In this document: positions 1 to 14,100 of the stretch, in pieces
Numbering within the stretch: position 1 is the first letter of the stretch
Layout of the letters: each line of letters begins with the position of its first letter
Assembly (NCBI RefSeq): GCF_900090045.1
Contig: NW_021638287.1
Location: forward strand, 1-64,000
DNA from: Plasmodium malariae
Taxonomy: Eukaryota > Apicomplexa > Aconoidasida > Haemosporida > Plasmodiidae
Reading direction: 5' to 3'
Length of the DNA stretch: 64,000 nt
Made by a program: the position numbers and the translations under genes
Notes under the pieces: generated by a model
Databases searched by the model: none
Seen by the model: the letters and a program-made list of their open reading frames with translations, nothing else
Told to the model about the DNA's origin: nothing

Positions 1-2295
1 AATGTTAATTCGTAAGCAGAAGAAAAAAGATAATTTAAGAAATGAATATATCTCTTATATTTAGGCCATTTGCAGTATTAGATATTTTTTTTTTTTTGAA
101 AAACTATTATAATAGAAATTTAGACATATATATAAATGCACGAATTGTATTGATCCAACCAAGAAATTAAGTTTAAAATATTTATCATGTATAAGTATTC
201 TTAGTGTTTGCCTTACAGTGCATCCTCTTTTAAACATTTTTATAACATTTATTATTTTTTATATCATTAAAAATTTTTTTATATATAATATGTGTCAAAT
301 GTAATAGGCTGATTATTTAATTCTAAGGAGGGATGAGGAACTGTATTACTTTCAGATGCTTTATTTTGAATTTTAATGTTTGTTTACGTACGACAAAATT
401 CTTAAAATAAAAGACTGATATAAAAGGAAATGAATATAAACCTACTTATAATTAAATTATTGTTCTTAGTAATATTTTTTTTGTATATTTAATGATATTT
501 ACCTTTATGTTAAATGAAATTATTTGCCTAAAATCAACTAACTGTTTTATATATATAAATCATTTTCCTCCAACCAAGGTAATATGGAAATATATGGTAA
601 TACGCACAATCAAAAAATATATATTAAATAGTTTTAGTATTTTGCATATTTAAATATGTTTTTACAATGTAATATATTCTTTTGAAATAATTGAAGTATC
701 CGTTTTAACATATATGTTATATTTTTCTAGATTCATATAAATGTGAAATTAGTATTGCTAAATATACATAATAAAAATATATACTTTATGTGAAAAATTC
801 ACATGTATATATGTTTCATGCAAATTTGTATTAAACAAATGTCTAATTGCTTAAAATAATTTATAGAATTAAAATTAATATAAATTCCTTGAGTGATATT
901 ATTTATATTTTTAACATTGCAATTTTTTTTTTTTATGGTTGTGAGGGATCTTTTAAATTATTTTTATAAAATATATATTATGAGGATTATATGCTTTATA
1001 ACTTCCATAAAGTAAGGATACTTTTGGTAAATTTAAAATTGTTTTTTATATTTGAAATATAAAATTAAGAGTAAATAATAATATAGTTCTCCTTTAAAAA
1101 ATGAAATATAAATAGAACATTATCAATTATATAAATCATAAAGCTTTATATTTAAATGGGAAATATAAATAACATTTCTCCTTTTACATTTTTTCTTACG
1201 TAATTTTTGATTTAATTATCTTCAATAAAAATTATATAAATAACTATAAAAAATATGGTTATAACAAAAAACCGTATTCTATTTTACGCATGACCTAATT
1301 AAAATACTATATTATTCTACCAAGATTTTACTTATATTAATGAATTTTATAAGAAAATCACACGATAACTCATATATTATTATTATTTTATTTTTTATAT
1401 TTCTTTCTAATATATATATTAAATTAAAAAAAAAAGGTAAAATAATTTCATAAATTTATAAAAACTTTTTTTAGAAGTGATAGTATATACTTTTATATAA
1501 ATAAATAATATAACCTTCAAAATAATTTTAAAAATAAAAAGGATCAGTCTTTATATACCTCTCAAAGGTATATTTTTTTTTGTGAATTATATGATTTATT
1601 ATAAATCTTATATTTAAAATATATTATATACTACAAATGAGTGCACATGTTAATTCAGTGAATAATTGCAATTCTACAAATAATATTGAACGAGATTAAA
1701 CAAAATATTGTTGTCATTATTTATTATTACTAGTTATACACTGTTTGTAATAGATAATATAGTTTTTAGCAATGGAGAATTTCCCAAAACGTAATTTTTA
1801 CAAAGTAAGAATTATAAATTGGGAAATATTGTATATGGTAATAATTCTTTTAAAATACAAAACAGTGTATTATCTATATTTTCTACATTCTATATTCTAT
1901 ATATACTCAATATTTCTAAATATAGAAAAATTATTTTTATTATTTTATATTTTTTTTTTTGAACAGAATTATAAAAAGTTTATTTAATATGTTTACTATA
2001 ATAAATAAATTATTTATGTATTTTGAATTTTTGTTAATGAATTCATTTTCTATTATTTTAAATAAAATTGTATATTTATAATAAACATTAAGATAAATAT
2101 TTTATTATATATTTCAAAGTTATATTTCCATGTCTTTGCTGTAAAAAAATTATAGATATATAATTTTAATTTTGTTTTTACAAAAATAAAAGAAATAAAT
2201 ATAAATAATAATAGGGTCATTTATAATAAAAAGAGTATTGTATTATTGTCTATTATATGCTTTCTCAGTGTATTACCATTCTAAAAATATATAAC
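1..2295. other. AT-rich intergenic region upstream of first fam-l gene
   Basis: No gene is supported here. The stretch is AT-rich with many short stops in all frames. A 71-codon open frame at 1772-1987 is rich in F, I, L and Y and overlaps a sequence block repeated upstream of other fam-l and fam-m genes, so it is read as 5' flank and not as a protein. From about 1545 onward the sequence resembles the region upstream of the fam-m gene that starts at 6024. Confidence 0.6.
1870..1925 (+). repeat. Conserved 5'-flank block of fam-l/fam-m genes
   Basis: A CT-containing block (TATTTTCTACATTCTATATT followed by an ATATACTCAATATT-like run) lies 371-426 bp before the ATG at 2296. Similar blocks lie at about the same distance before the genes starting at 6024, 23446, 38903, 41865, 53059 and 60535. 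It could be a core promoter or transcription start region, or simply part of the duplicated unit; the sequence cannot separate these. Confidence 0.45.
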
Positions 2296-3269
2296 ATGGA
2301 AGAAAAAACGAAGTCATTGTTATATATTGGAATTGTTACATTCTTCATTTTATGTCGGATATGTCATATTAACGATGATATAGTACTATAATAATATTTA
2401 AATATATTTATATTTTTTGTATATTTTGTTATTTAGTTTTGTTAGTTTATATTTTTACCATGACATCCATTTGATGGACTAATAATTTATTTTTTTTTTT
2501 TTAGGGAACATTAAACAAATATTTTAATGAGAACTACATGCATGATAGTAAATTAAATATACGAAATTACCGATCTCTAGAAAAATATAAACAGGATAAA
2601 GTTTCAAATAATGTATGGTTAAAAGAAGAGGTGCCAAATAATGGAACATGCGAGAAAAAATATGTATCTATTAATGAAAGAGTATCCCCAGGGAAAAAGA
2701 AACAATCAAATGGGTTTTCATCAAATAATTTGGGAGGCAATAAACAAGACATGAAAAATAAATCTTGTATTTTTGAAACCAAACAATATAGCCGTTTAGA
2801 AAAAAAAATATTCAAAGAAATTGATTACGTAGATTTTCTTAAAAACAACAGAACAATTAGCAATAAGGTTTACTTTAAAACAATATATAAAAAATATGTA
2901 CCACGATTTGCTTTACCTTTATTTTTTTTACTTTTGTTTTTTACATATCTCTTAGCCGATTTTTGGGGATGCGGACTTATAGGAATATTGTGTTATGTAT
3001 TGAATAAAATTACACCTGATTGGTTAGAACCTTTACATGAATTGCTAAAGAAATCTGCTTTAGCCCCTTTTTTCAAATCTATTGGTAAATTACCAAGAGA
3101 TCCCTCGACAGGTAGAAAAGTTCCGGACCACTTTTACGTAACAGGCTTTTTAGGTCTTTTTATATATTTAATTCCTTTCATAATATTCGGTGTTACACTT
3201 ATATTAAAAGTTGTTTACTACCATAAGAAAGTTAAAAAATATCAAAAAATTAAATTTGGAAAAAGGTAA
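2296..3269 (+). CDS. fam-l exported protein, two exons, intact
   Basis: Coding parts are 2296-2382 and 2505-3269, joined in phase 0 across a 122-bp intron (GTACTA...TTTTAG), giving 283 residues. Exon 1 encodes a hydrophobic signal-like leader (MEEKTKSLLY...). RSLEK at residues 52-56 is an export-motif-like RxLxK, lacking the E/Q/D usual at position 5. A charged middle region leads to the family signature SRLEKKIFKEIDYVDFL. Two membrane segments lie near residues 164-198 and 242-267, followed by a basic tail, KKVKKYQKIKFGKR. This matches P. malariae fam-l proteins, which are thought to be exported into the infected red cell; function is unknown. The start was chosen because this exon, though not in the longest open frame, supplies the leader seen in all relatives. 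A fam-m gene follows on the same strand. Confidence 0.85.
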
Positions 3270-3749
3270 AAAATATAAAACTAAGTTTGTTCCCTTATAT
3301 TATGAAATTTTTAATATGAAGTAATACCTATAAGACCTCCAGTTGGTTGTTTAATAAAAATCTGAAAAACTGCTTAAAATTTATAAATAATCGAATTTTT
3401 AGTTATTCTTTTTGATGTACAACAATGAAAAATAATGTTGTTATTTTTTTTTGTGAATTTTAAAGTTTTAATATTTTAAAATATGTATTTTAATACGTTG
3501 ATAATGTTTAATTAAAAATTGCGATTAATGTGTGAGTTTGTATAAATGAATAGGCTTCTATAAAAAATATACATTTGCGAATTGAGATTAATATATATTA
3601 GTGTAATTGTTATAATTTTTCTATAGTTATATATTAATATATATTTCCATTAAAAAAAGTAGTATTTTATATTTTAACTAGTTGAAGTCTAATAGTATAA
3701 TTTAATGATATAATTAAAATAATGTTTCATTACTTTTATGTTAAAAATG

Positions 3750-3790
3750 AATAAATCCTTTTTATATTTAATGAAGAAAAGTAAATATAT
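3750..3790 (+). repeat. Conserved 3'-flank block, fam-l copy
   Basis: An AATAAATCCTTTTTATATTT-like block followed by AATGAAGAAAAG begins 482 bp after the stop codon of the fam-l gene. Related blocks occur at near-identical distances after the other fam-l and fam-m genes. The role is unknown; a 3' UTR or transcript-end signal, or duplicated flank, would fit. Confidence 0.4.
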
Positions 3791-4155
3791 GTTGTTTTAT
3801 TTATATATTTATGTTAATTTTAAAATCTAACATTTGTTATATAAAATAAATTTTATGGGATATGAGTTAAATATTTATTATAAAAGTATCTATAACGAAT
3901 ATTTAGTTATTTTATCATGTTTTAAAAGAGGAAAAGAAAATATATTATTAAATAATATATTTAATAAACATGAATTATTTATAATCGTTTACGAAATTTA
4001 CATTTATAAATAATTTCTATAAAATGAAGATTCCAAACCATTTAACTTTTAATTATTGCGCCTTGTAAGGGTTCTGGTTAGATTTTTGGAAGTTTAATCA
4101 AATTATATTTATTTAAAAAATATATATAAATAAACCATATATATATATATATGTA

Positions 4156-4174
4156 TTTTTTTTTTTTTTTTTTT
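4156..4174 (+). repeat. Poly-T tract (19 T)
   Basis: A homopolymer run directly after an (AT)n stretch in intergenic DNA. Such tracts are common in Plasmodium non-coding DNA and are prone to length error. Confidence 0.9.
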
Positions 4175-5590
4175 GGTGATTAAAGGCTAAATTTAATTGA
4201 TTAAATGCAATTATATATTAGTATGTTATATATTGGGATGTTTTTTCATTTTGATGTGCCTTTTTTCATAAAAATATTCTCCTAATAATGTGTTAAATAT
4301 CTATATAAATAAAAATGATCCTTAAGATTAAAGAAAATAAATATATAAACGTTACATTAATACAATAATAAGTAGGTATTTACTTATGTATTTTTTCTCT
4401 TTTTTATCTTTGTAAATGTATTATGATAAGTTTAAATATCATATTAAAGACGTGTATAAAATTGTGAATCATATATATTAAGAATTAGTGAATTCACCAA
4501 ATTAATAACAATAATATTTCAAACAAAACACAATAAAAAAAAAAAAAATTATTTTTGTATATATATTTTATAAGAAAAATGATATTGGTCCTATTTATTA
4601 CTTATGTTTTAATAACGTATATTTTAAAATTTACTCCATTTTACTTAAATTGCATAATTACATAAGTATAATGAATATGATTATAAATGAAAATATTTTT
4701 CCAGTGAATTTAATAAAAAAATTTCACTTATTAATCTCTATTTTTTACAGATTCTAATGAAATTTATAATATAATATAATATACATATATGCTTTAGTTA
4801 TAACGCTTATGTACATTTCGTAAAGTATGTTTACTTCGTATAATAATCATTGTACCTTTATTCTTCAAAAAAAATATTATTAGAACGATCAGAAATGACA
4901 TTAGAATATATGAAGAGTTATGCTACAAGAAATTTAAAATATTAGTAATAAGAATTTTAATATAAAAAATGATTATGGCTATTATTTATTTATTTTATTA
5001 TAGTGTTATTTATTACAATAATATGTTAAAATATTTTGTTTAATATATAAGATATGTATATGGATAGATAGGGGCATTAAATCTATTGTAGCAACATGCG
5101 TTTTCAACAATATTAATATTTCTTCTAGATATATATAATGAATTAAAAAATTATATTAAAATTTAAGAAGTTGAATGTAAATGCTTTTAATTTAGAAATA
5201 ACGATGTAAAGTAACTGTAATTAAAAATTTTATTTTTTAAAAGTAATAATATAAAAATAGATGGTCAATCTTTATTTTCCTTCAAAATATATATTACTTT
5301 TTAGATTAGGTAGTACCATATAAATTTTAATTTTTAATTATATTATAGACTATAAATGATTGTATGTGTTCAAGGAATAACTAAAGTATTTATAGCAATA
5401 AGTATAATACAAAATATGAATTTCTAAGTTTATTTCCATTATTGTTATATTTTTATATTAAATACTATTTTTTTAAGGATAATAACTCCTAAAATATAAT
5501 GCATATAAGTATAATTAATGGTATAATGCCTTTAAAATTGGTAATTGTTCTCTTAATGTATAGAGGGATATATTATATGTATATATATTT

Positions 5591-5640
5591 ATATATTCTC
5601 TACATTCTGCATAGTATATATACTCAATATTACACAAATA
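5591..5640 (+). repeat. Conserved 5'-flank block before fam-m gene
   Basis: The segment ATATTCTCTACATTCTGCAT followed by AGTATATATACTCAATATT closely matches the block at 1870-1925. It lies 384-433 bp before the ATG at 6024. Its presence upstream of both a fam-l and a fam-m gene suggests that the two families share a promoter or leader architecture. Confidence 0.5.
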
Positions 5641-6023
5641 AGAAATAATATATTTATTTTTTAGTTTAGTACGAAAATGGTAATAAAAAAATTAATTAGC
5701 GAATTACATTAAATAAATAGAGTGTATATTTTTAATATTTATGAATTAATTCAAATTATTTTATTATAATGAAACATATATTGCTTTTTTCAATTACAGC
5801 TAAAATAAATATTATATAATACATGATTAAATTTATTTTTCTTTGGGAAAGTTGCAAAGTACATTATAATTACTTATAATTCATTAAGTGTTTACGATAT
5901 AATAAAATATTATAATAAATAAAAATTAAATAAATATATATAGTATTCTTCATTATAAAAGAATATTATATTATTATTAATTTTTTACTTTTTGAATAAA
6001 TCAATTTATGAAAGATTTAAATG

Positions 6024-6896
6024 ATGGAACAAAAAATTAAATTACTCCTTTTTATAAACATTTATATTTTTATTCTTTTAACATGGATATGCCGTTCTAA
6101 GAATGATGTGGTATAATAATAAAATATAAGCATATTTTTTATTATTTATATTTGTAATGTTTTGTTTTTATTAACATTGTTGTTTAGTATTATTTATTTA
6201 ATTATATAATAAATATTTGCATCGTTATTATAGAGTACATTTAGTAAATCCAAGTATGAGAACTGTAGCCTTGGTAGAAAATTAAAGACAAGAAATTATC
6301 GATCACTAGCAAAATATAAACAAAATAATGATTTAAATAATGTTTGTTTAAAAGAAGATGTATCAAATAATGTACAGTGCGAAAAAAAAGATATATCTAA
6401 TAAAGAAAAAAACAGAAAATCGAATAGGAATTTACTAAATAAAGCACAATACTATACAGATGTTATAGACTATAATAATGGAATGTTTGATGGTAAGCAC
6501 TTCCATTTTGAAAAAAAGTTGATCAAAAAACAATGTTATGATGATTATCTTGATAAAAACAAAAAAATTAGTAATATAGCTTTAAAAAAAATAAAATTTA
6601 AAAGTTATGGATTTGGAATTGCTATATTTATACTTTTCTTCTTATTGGGAATTGGATTACCCATATTACGTGGATTAGATTTGGGTAAGAACCCCATTTT
6701 GAGAACTTTTAGTTATTTGTGGGAACATATAGAAGGCAAACTGGATGAATCATTAAAATCCTTAGGCGTAGAAAAATTTTTTCTAATAATATTTTTGGTA
6801 TCTATCGTAGTACTAGGTGCTATAATTATATTAACTATCCCTAAAATATTAAGAAATAATGAAAAATATAAAAAAATAAAGTTGATGACTGAGTAA
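6024..6896 (+). CDS. fam-m exported protein, two exons, intact
   Basis: Coding parts are 6024-6110 and 6234-6896, phase 0 across a 123-bp intron (GTATAA...TTATAG), giving 249 residues. An ATG three bases upstream (6021) is in frame and could be used; 6024 gives the MEQKIK start typical of the family. The leader of exon 1 ends LLTWICRSKNDV. RSLAK sits at residues 52-56. The fam-m signature YNNGMFDGKHFHFEKK begins near residue 108. Membrane segments are near residues 156-176 and 211-231, and the tail is RNNEKYKKIKLMTE. The signature and tail separate it from fam-l, but the exon plan is the same. The published description of P. malariae notes fam-l and fam-m genes lying as pairs, and this one follows a fam-l gene on the same strand. 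Function is unknown; export to the red cell is inferred. Confidence 0.87.
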
Positions 6897-9800
6897 AATA
6901 AAAAATAAGTAACATGTATCTTCTGTAAGGTAGATATCAATATGAAGTAATAAGTGTAGTATCTTCTATGATAAACATAATAAGATTTCCTATTACTGCC
7001 ATAATGTTAAGCATGAAATTGTTGGTAAGTTGTTACTTTCATATATAATAGAAAAAATTATGTTTGTTTTGTGAATATCAATATTCTGATGTTTTTCAAC
7101 TTGTATTATAGAGCATTATTTTAGCTTAAATATACTTGGAATATGTTACTTAGTTGTGTGTATAAATAGATTTATATGAAAAATGCATACTTGTTCCTCA
7201 AAATGAATATATAATGATGTATTCATATAATTCTATTGAGCTATGGGAATTTATTTATGACTTAAAAACTACTGCTTTCTATTTTATAACATGTTCCATT
7301 CTAAATATATTATCTGTCTAGTTTACTAAGTATGCGTATTATTACTTAAAATCTTACAATAAACGTATTTTTTTTTGTATTATATAATAAAGGAATGTTA
7401 TATATATATTTACATTTATATGTACATATATTTTTTTTAAAAAGGAAAGGAAATTTTTATCGTATAAAATAAATATTATGAGAAATTTGTTAAAAAATAT
7501 ATTAATTATAATATATATTTTACCATATTCGAATTAATAGAGCCATTAGTAATAATTGATGTGAAAAAATCAAACATCTTTATAATAAAAATTTTATAAT
7601 AATGTTCAATATTAAAAGGTTAATTACAATAGAATTATTGAATGTATGAAGTGAAAAATAATGAATATATTTTATATACGGAAGGAAAAACAAACAATTA
7701 ATAGTAAAAAACATAATATTCATACAAAAAAAGTAATTAATATTGAAAGTATATAATTTTATTATTAACTAAATATATGTTTCAATATAATTTTATTCTA
7801 AAGGTAAATTTTATATATATAATAGAAAAAAAGTAATTTAATACAAAACTATGCATAGATATTTTAATAATAAAATAATTCTTAATATGTTCTACAGAAT
7901 TCATTTGCGTGTTAACACGTCTAATGTTTTAAACTAAATAATTAGGAATCAAAATTAGTTTAACAATAAAATTGTTTAAGTGAAAATCATATTTTTATAT
8001 ATTTAATATATATATCATGATGTATAAAAATTACAAGAAATTATTTATTCAATATATGTCTTAGGTACAACATATTATAATGAACTCATCAAAAATTTAA
8101 ATGATGCCTTATCAAAAATTATTTATTATATGAAATAAATAGTTATAATCCATTATACTTTGGCATTTTTATGAAAAACATAAATACCAAAAACATATAG
8201 TAGTTGTACCGACATATTATTTTACAAAATTATTATAATGAAAATATATTTTCTCAAATTCATCATCGTTGTTTTATAAATTTTTTTTTTTATAAATTAT
8301 TTATTTAAATTTTTATGTTTGATATATTTACATTTACATTTAATTTTGTGGGGAACTTCACACCCTAAAGCAATGTTTAAAAAAATACTTTTTTACAACT
8401 TTATAAATAATTATGAATCAATAATACATAAAATAAATAAAAATATTAATATATATACAATAAATTTATTACCCTATGTTAAAAAAAGTAAAATACTATT
8501 TATATTGTATTATTACTCAAATAAATAGAATTGTAGCAAAGTAACAAAATATGCAAAAGGATAATTAACTAATAGACAAAACAAATCATATATAAATATC
8601 CAGCAATTTGACAAAATTCTTGTAAAATTTGAGTGTTGATTTTTTATAATAAAAAATGAATATCTTTCATTCAATAATATGATTATTAAATTGTATTTCA
8701 TTAATATTTAACTCTGTTGTTATTTCCTAAAAGGTTATTCTTTTTAAACAAGTAGAACATTAATGATATAATAATAATTATAATAATACATTTATTTTGT
8801 AGGTAACATGTAATTAATTATTGATACATTATAAAATTATATTATTTGTTTTTATATATGTATATATTAGACATAGATTAATTTGATACTTAATCTTCAT
8901 ATGTATGGAGTTTGTCACATGCAAATATAGCGCAAAATAGAAAAAGGTGAATTTCTATAATACTATTAAATTATGAAAAACTACATAGTATTTTATTATT
9001 ATCATATGAAAGTTATTACTGCTTTTCTCATCTATTATGTGAATATAAGTAAAAAAGAATTTAGCAGTCACTTATAAAGTGTTGTAATGGAAAAATTACT
9101 TTTGAAATAGTATGATTATATGAAGTCAAGTGAATAGTTCTTTAACTACGTACTATAAGGATATTTCATATGTTCTTTAGCATGTTATATTTTTGGTAAA
9201 TATTATGAAATATATAGTCTATTTACAACTTATTAAAGTATATTAAATTTCAGAATAGTTTATTTTTAATAAAAAGAAAAATAATATATGAAAAAAATAT
9301 GTATATTTATCATCTAACTTTTTTCTATTTAAATATTATATATTTAGAGGAAAAACAAAGAAATACAGGAAATTAGACAATAAGAAATAACAGAAATAGA
9401 AATAAGATAAAACAAGTTCCAGAGATCTGGAATAATATAATATATAAAAAATATAACAAAGATATTTATTTAAACATGGATTATAAATTTCCATGAAATA
9501 AAGTTTATGTTTATTATGTAAAAGTAATTTCTTTCTATATTGATTTGCCGCAAGACCAAAATAAATTTTCCTAAACGCTCAAAATTTAAACAAGAATAAT
9601 ATTTCTATAAAGTAAAAATTAATATGTAATTAATTTTTATATTTAATTAAATAAAATTGAGTACATATAAAGTTGTTATACTCACAATGTTATTATCCTA
9701 ATAAACATATATCTCACAGGTATATAAATTAACTAAATGAATTCATATAAAGTGGTTAATTATAAAACTCAATAATTCTGTATATTTAAAAACAAACAAA

Positions 9801-10215
9801 TAAATAAATAAATATGCATATATATATATTTATATTCAAATGATAAAAAGAACAAAAATATAATAAATTGAATACTTAATAAAACAAAAATTCTGAGAGA
9901 TCTTTGAGTAAATAACTAAAATACAAATATATGGTTTATTTTCTTACCTATAAAAATAAAAAAATAATTGAAAAAAAAAAAAGTAAAAGAACAATTTAAA
10001 AATTTACATTTTCTCATAAGAGATATACAAAATTAATTATATGATCAAATCTGAACACATAAATGTTATATTTACATTAGGAGTTACAATAATAACATTA
10101 AAGTGATTGTTTTAGATAAAAACTAAATATAATTTATGTAATATATAAATAAGGGAGGTTTATATGTATAAAATGTTATACATATGAATTTTCATGTTAA
10201 TTGATATAAATGAAT
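6897..10215. other. AT-rich intergenic region
   Basis: No gene is supported. The first 750 bp are the fam-m 3' flank, with a conserved block near 7361. Open frames of 60-70 codons at 8319-8528 (+) and 8513-8701 (-) have AT-rich, low-information translations with no recognisable motif and are treated as chance. Confidence 0.6.
7361..7400 (+). repeat. Conserved 3'-flank block, fam-m copy
   Basis: AAACGTATTTTTTTTTGTAT followed by TATATAATAAAGGAATG begins 465 bp after the fam-m stop codon. It matches the blocks at the same distance after fam-l genes. Confidence 0.4.
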
Positions 10216-11138
10216 TCAAATTAAAAATTTCAAAGCATTTTGCTTTGATTTATTATAGGAATTGGACATTATAACTTTAATTAAACTATTTGAGACGTTT
10301 ATAATATCTTTATTCATAATTTTAAATAATTTATAAATAAAATAAAAAATTGATAATGAGAAGAATGCTATAGATCCTAGAATGATTATATCATCACGTA
10401 TATCTATATTAGTTGTATATTGTTGCAAACATGTGTAATAATAATAATACTTATGATGGGGAATAACAAAATTGGAGTAAACACCTTAAGAGCTAATTTT
10501 TTCTTACTTTCTATAGGTTTACCAGTAATTTTATTTATCTCTATACATTAAAAGCCTAATAGTTTTCCCAATATTTTTTCATATTTTCCATTTAGTTTCA
10601 TCAAATAGTTAGTTATCCCAGATGACTTATCTTTTCTTTCTAGCTTATAACTTTTCGTTTGAATTGGTTTTTCTTTTAATTCTCTTTTTGCGTCATCAAG
10701 GTAATCAACAGAGTATAATGAATCATTTGAACCAGAAAAAATACGGCTAGATTTTAATGAATCATATAAGTTTTGATAGTTTTTATGAAAATTATCGTTT
10801 AAATTAAAGTCTGAATATTCATAATCCTTATATGTATGCCCATGTTATAATCTGCTTACCTTTATACCTAATGAATTATTTAAGTTGATTTTTTTGTTGC
10901 TTGATATTCCAGAGTTAATCTAAAAATTAGTGTAAATATTTAATAGGTACAAAAATAACCGTATTTATATATAATTAAGAAATTCGTATTAAAATGGAAA
11001 CGAAAATCTTCAAAAAAACGTTATATAAATTATTGATTAAAGCAGTTATATTACCTTATAGGAATAATGAGACATACATGATAAAAAGGTAAATGAGAAA
11101 GTTTTAATAAAGAAAATGAATTTATTTGTTTTTTCTAT
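10216..11138 (-). pseudogene. Decayed two-exon Plasmodium exported-protein gene
   Basis: On the - strand, 11138-11055 reads as a 28-codon hydrophobic leader (EKTNKFIFFIKTFSF...) ending at a GTAATA donor. A 135-bp intron ends at TTTTTAG and exon 2 begins at 10919 in phase 0. The expected start codon reads ATA. Codon 25 of exon 2 is TAA (10847-10845), inside an SRL*HG stretch where an RxL export motif would sit. A second TAA is at 10550-10548. A one-base frameshift near 10430 separates the two membrane segments (LALKVFTPILLFPIISIIII, then DIIILGSIAFFSLSIFYFIY). The end is a TGA at 10218-10216. The plan (leader, short intron, RxL-like site, two C-terminal membrane helices) is that of a Plasmodium exported protein, but it is not fam-l or fam-m. 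Loss of the start plus two stops and a shift make it a pseudogene. Confidence 0.68.
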
Positions 11139-14100
11139 GATGTAAAATTTATTTATAGACAATAAACATTTTTGATAATATAATTTTTATCCCTATGATT
11201 TTACGATAATATTCTATAAAGATTTGTTAAAATTTTACCCTACTGAAGTCGGTTACTTTAGAATTTAAAACCTTTTAGAGTTCTTTAATTAGTAATAATT
11301 ATATCCGTTTTTGAAAGTAAAAGTGGTAAAATTCATTAAATAAAAATATTATAGTAATTTTTTAATATAAAAATACTATTATTTCAAATAAAATAAATAT
11401 AAAATAAAGTATTAAAAATATTAAAAATTATATAATTATATTAATTATTGTAATTAAGATTTGCTGCTGTAAATATTTTATTTCAGAAAAATCTAAACAC
11501 ACTCTTATATTTTTTCTATGCATATTAAAAAAATGTTAAGCTATTTTTATTAAGAAAACCGTTAAAATAAAATAAAATTAATAGATTACATAAATATAAT
11601 TCTTTAAAAATATCTCATACAAAATTAGTATTTACGATTAAAATAATGACAAATATGTTGAATTTTGCTAAACGCTTATGTACGAAAAATTGTTTTGAAA
11701 TAATTTGCAATAAGAGTAATAATTAAAACAATAATATACATCATAATAATGATTTAATAAAATTTAATTTACATACAGTAATACAATATTATAGACTTAT
11801 ATATATTAATCAGAAGTGCTTAATATACAGCTAAAGAACAAAAATATAGAATATAAGTTTGTTTACTTTTATTGTTAACTTATATAAGATAAATTAATCT
11901 TATACATTTTAACAAAATAAAACGTATTTTACTGTGTGATGCTAAATTTAATCGTCTTTAACAGTAGTTCAAAATTTCTAATGGTACAATATAAGAAATA
12001 ATATTAAAAATAAAAATTTGGACGTGAGCTTTTTTTTTTTTAATTATGCGTTTAAATATAAAATGAGATAATTAGAGAAAAAAGAAAAAAACAAAAAAAA
12101 AAATAATAAATTTACATATTTTAAAATTGGTATAAATAATTATATATGCATAATTTAATGGAACTCTGATGATACTTTATCACTGAGTTATTAGTTATTA
12201 TACATTATATAAGGAATTACATTTTAGCAAGATAGAAATATGGGTACTCTCAAATACAATAGAACTATGATATTAAGATTACGAAATAACAAAAAAAAAA
12301 AAAAGCATCTTTACGATTAATGAATATATTATGTAAAATTATACACATCATTTTTGCTATATATTACTAAATAAATTTTTTTTTCTTTGATTATTTATGC
12401 ATTATAATATAATAAAAATTTCCTAAATTAATAAAAATTTATTAGTCATTTATAAAATATTTCTGCATTATAAAGAATTATGTAATAAATAATACAAATT
12501 CCGTTATTATAAATTTATTGAATACTTCAAATCGTAGATTACTAGGTTAATTTTTTTTGTTCATTTATATATAAATATAAGTATAGGTTGGTAAAAATTT
12601 TTTTTTTTTTATATATATATATTTAGTTGATTAATTATGTATAAACAGATAATTTTAAATTATTTTTCTTATGCCATTTTGTTATTATATTTATTAAATA
12701 CATAATATACTAATATTTATATTAATATATTTTATTTTTTATAAATAAATTTGGGTTAAAATATGAAAGAGAATATATAAAAATATAACAGAAATATCAG
12801 TTATATTTAAAATATTAAATAATATAAAAAATATCACAATATTTCAATTTAAAATTTTAAGAGTTTTTGCGTAAATCCTTACAAGTAGCCAGTATATTCT
12901 TGTATGAATGAAGTATTATTATTTTTTATAAAAATTAAAATTAATTGATATGTAAAAAAAATTTCCCCAAAGTTTTTAAATAATAGAGTTCTTAATTATT
13001 AAAAACAGTTTTATATTTATGGATCTGAGTAATATTTATAAGAATATTCATTTTTTAATGTTAAAAAATGGGAATTAACTTGAACAGTTATACATGAGTA
13101 TTTGGGTCGAATATAATAAACATTTATGTCGATAAAATTCATAGGTTATTGAAGTTCCATTATTCTTGAATTTTATATATAACATCCGAACTCCTATGCT
13201 AAATCATATGAAAAAATCTATTTAGCTTAGTGTATTATATTCTTTGTGCTATATTTTGTATAAAATAATAAGAAAGAAATTAATAAGTGTTCAGATGAAT
13301 ATAAATGTGATATATATTTATATGAAGTAAACACCTAAGAAAAAATATGTATATATATATATTGAATTTATTAATATTTAATTATACTTATTAAATCTTT
13401 GACCTGTTTTAAAATTGTCTTTTAGAATTAATTTAACAAAGCTATTGTTGCTCGACAAGTGCTCCAAAATATATTGATATTCCGTTTTAGACAACAAATT
13501 ATATTATATATGAAAAATAAATAGGGCGAATATATTAGACGCATCTATACATATTATTTTTATTTTTACAAATAGTAGGTTGGTAAAACAAGGAATATTA
13601 TATACTATTATTAATATTGTTATATGCCTGCATTATATATTTATTTTTTAAGTGTATATTATTCCCATATTTATCATTGGCGAAAGAATAATTATATTTT
13701 GTAAATAACATATTAGGTTGATAAAAATTTGATTAACATTTATATTAGATTACATATGTTACATAGTGCAGTTATGCATAAGTTGTAACATTTTATCTTA
13801 ATATGAAATAAAAATAAATTTTCAAAAATTGAATAATTTTTTTTTTTATTGTAGTGTTTTAAAAATGTTATTATCATTAAAAAGAAGAAAAATTAATCTC
13901 TTATAACTGTATCGTAATATTATAATGCTATATAAGTTTAAAATTGAAATATTAATTATAAGTTTAATAAAAATAAATTATACAGAAAAAAAGAAAAAAA
14001 TTAAAATATAATATAATATATACAATATAGAATGCTTATATAGTGTCTAAATGTATGTTATAACAGTACAATTGTGAGAAACGTATTCTCAATATAACAA

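Larger units (their letters stand above)
3270..6023. other. AT-rich intergenic region between fam-l and fam-m genes
   Basis: No gene is supported. It holds the 3' flank of the preceding fam-l gene, with a conserved block near 3750, a 19-base T run at 4156-4174, and the 5' flank of the next gene from about 5240 with its conserved block at 5591-5640. Confidence 0.6.

Noticed and set aside
1772..1987. 71-codon open frame upstream of the first fam-l gene
   Set aside because: Its sequence overlaps a flank block repeated upstream of other genes, where the frame is not kept open. Composition is AT noise (F, I, L, Y).
2567..2815. - strand open frame inside the fam-l gene
   Set aside because: Antisense shadow of the fam-l coding exon.
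8319..8701. Two short open frames on opposite strands
   Set aside because: No motif, no leader or exon partner, and low-information AT-rich translation.
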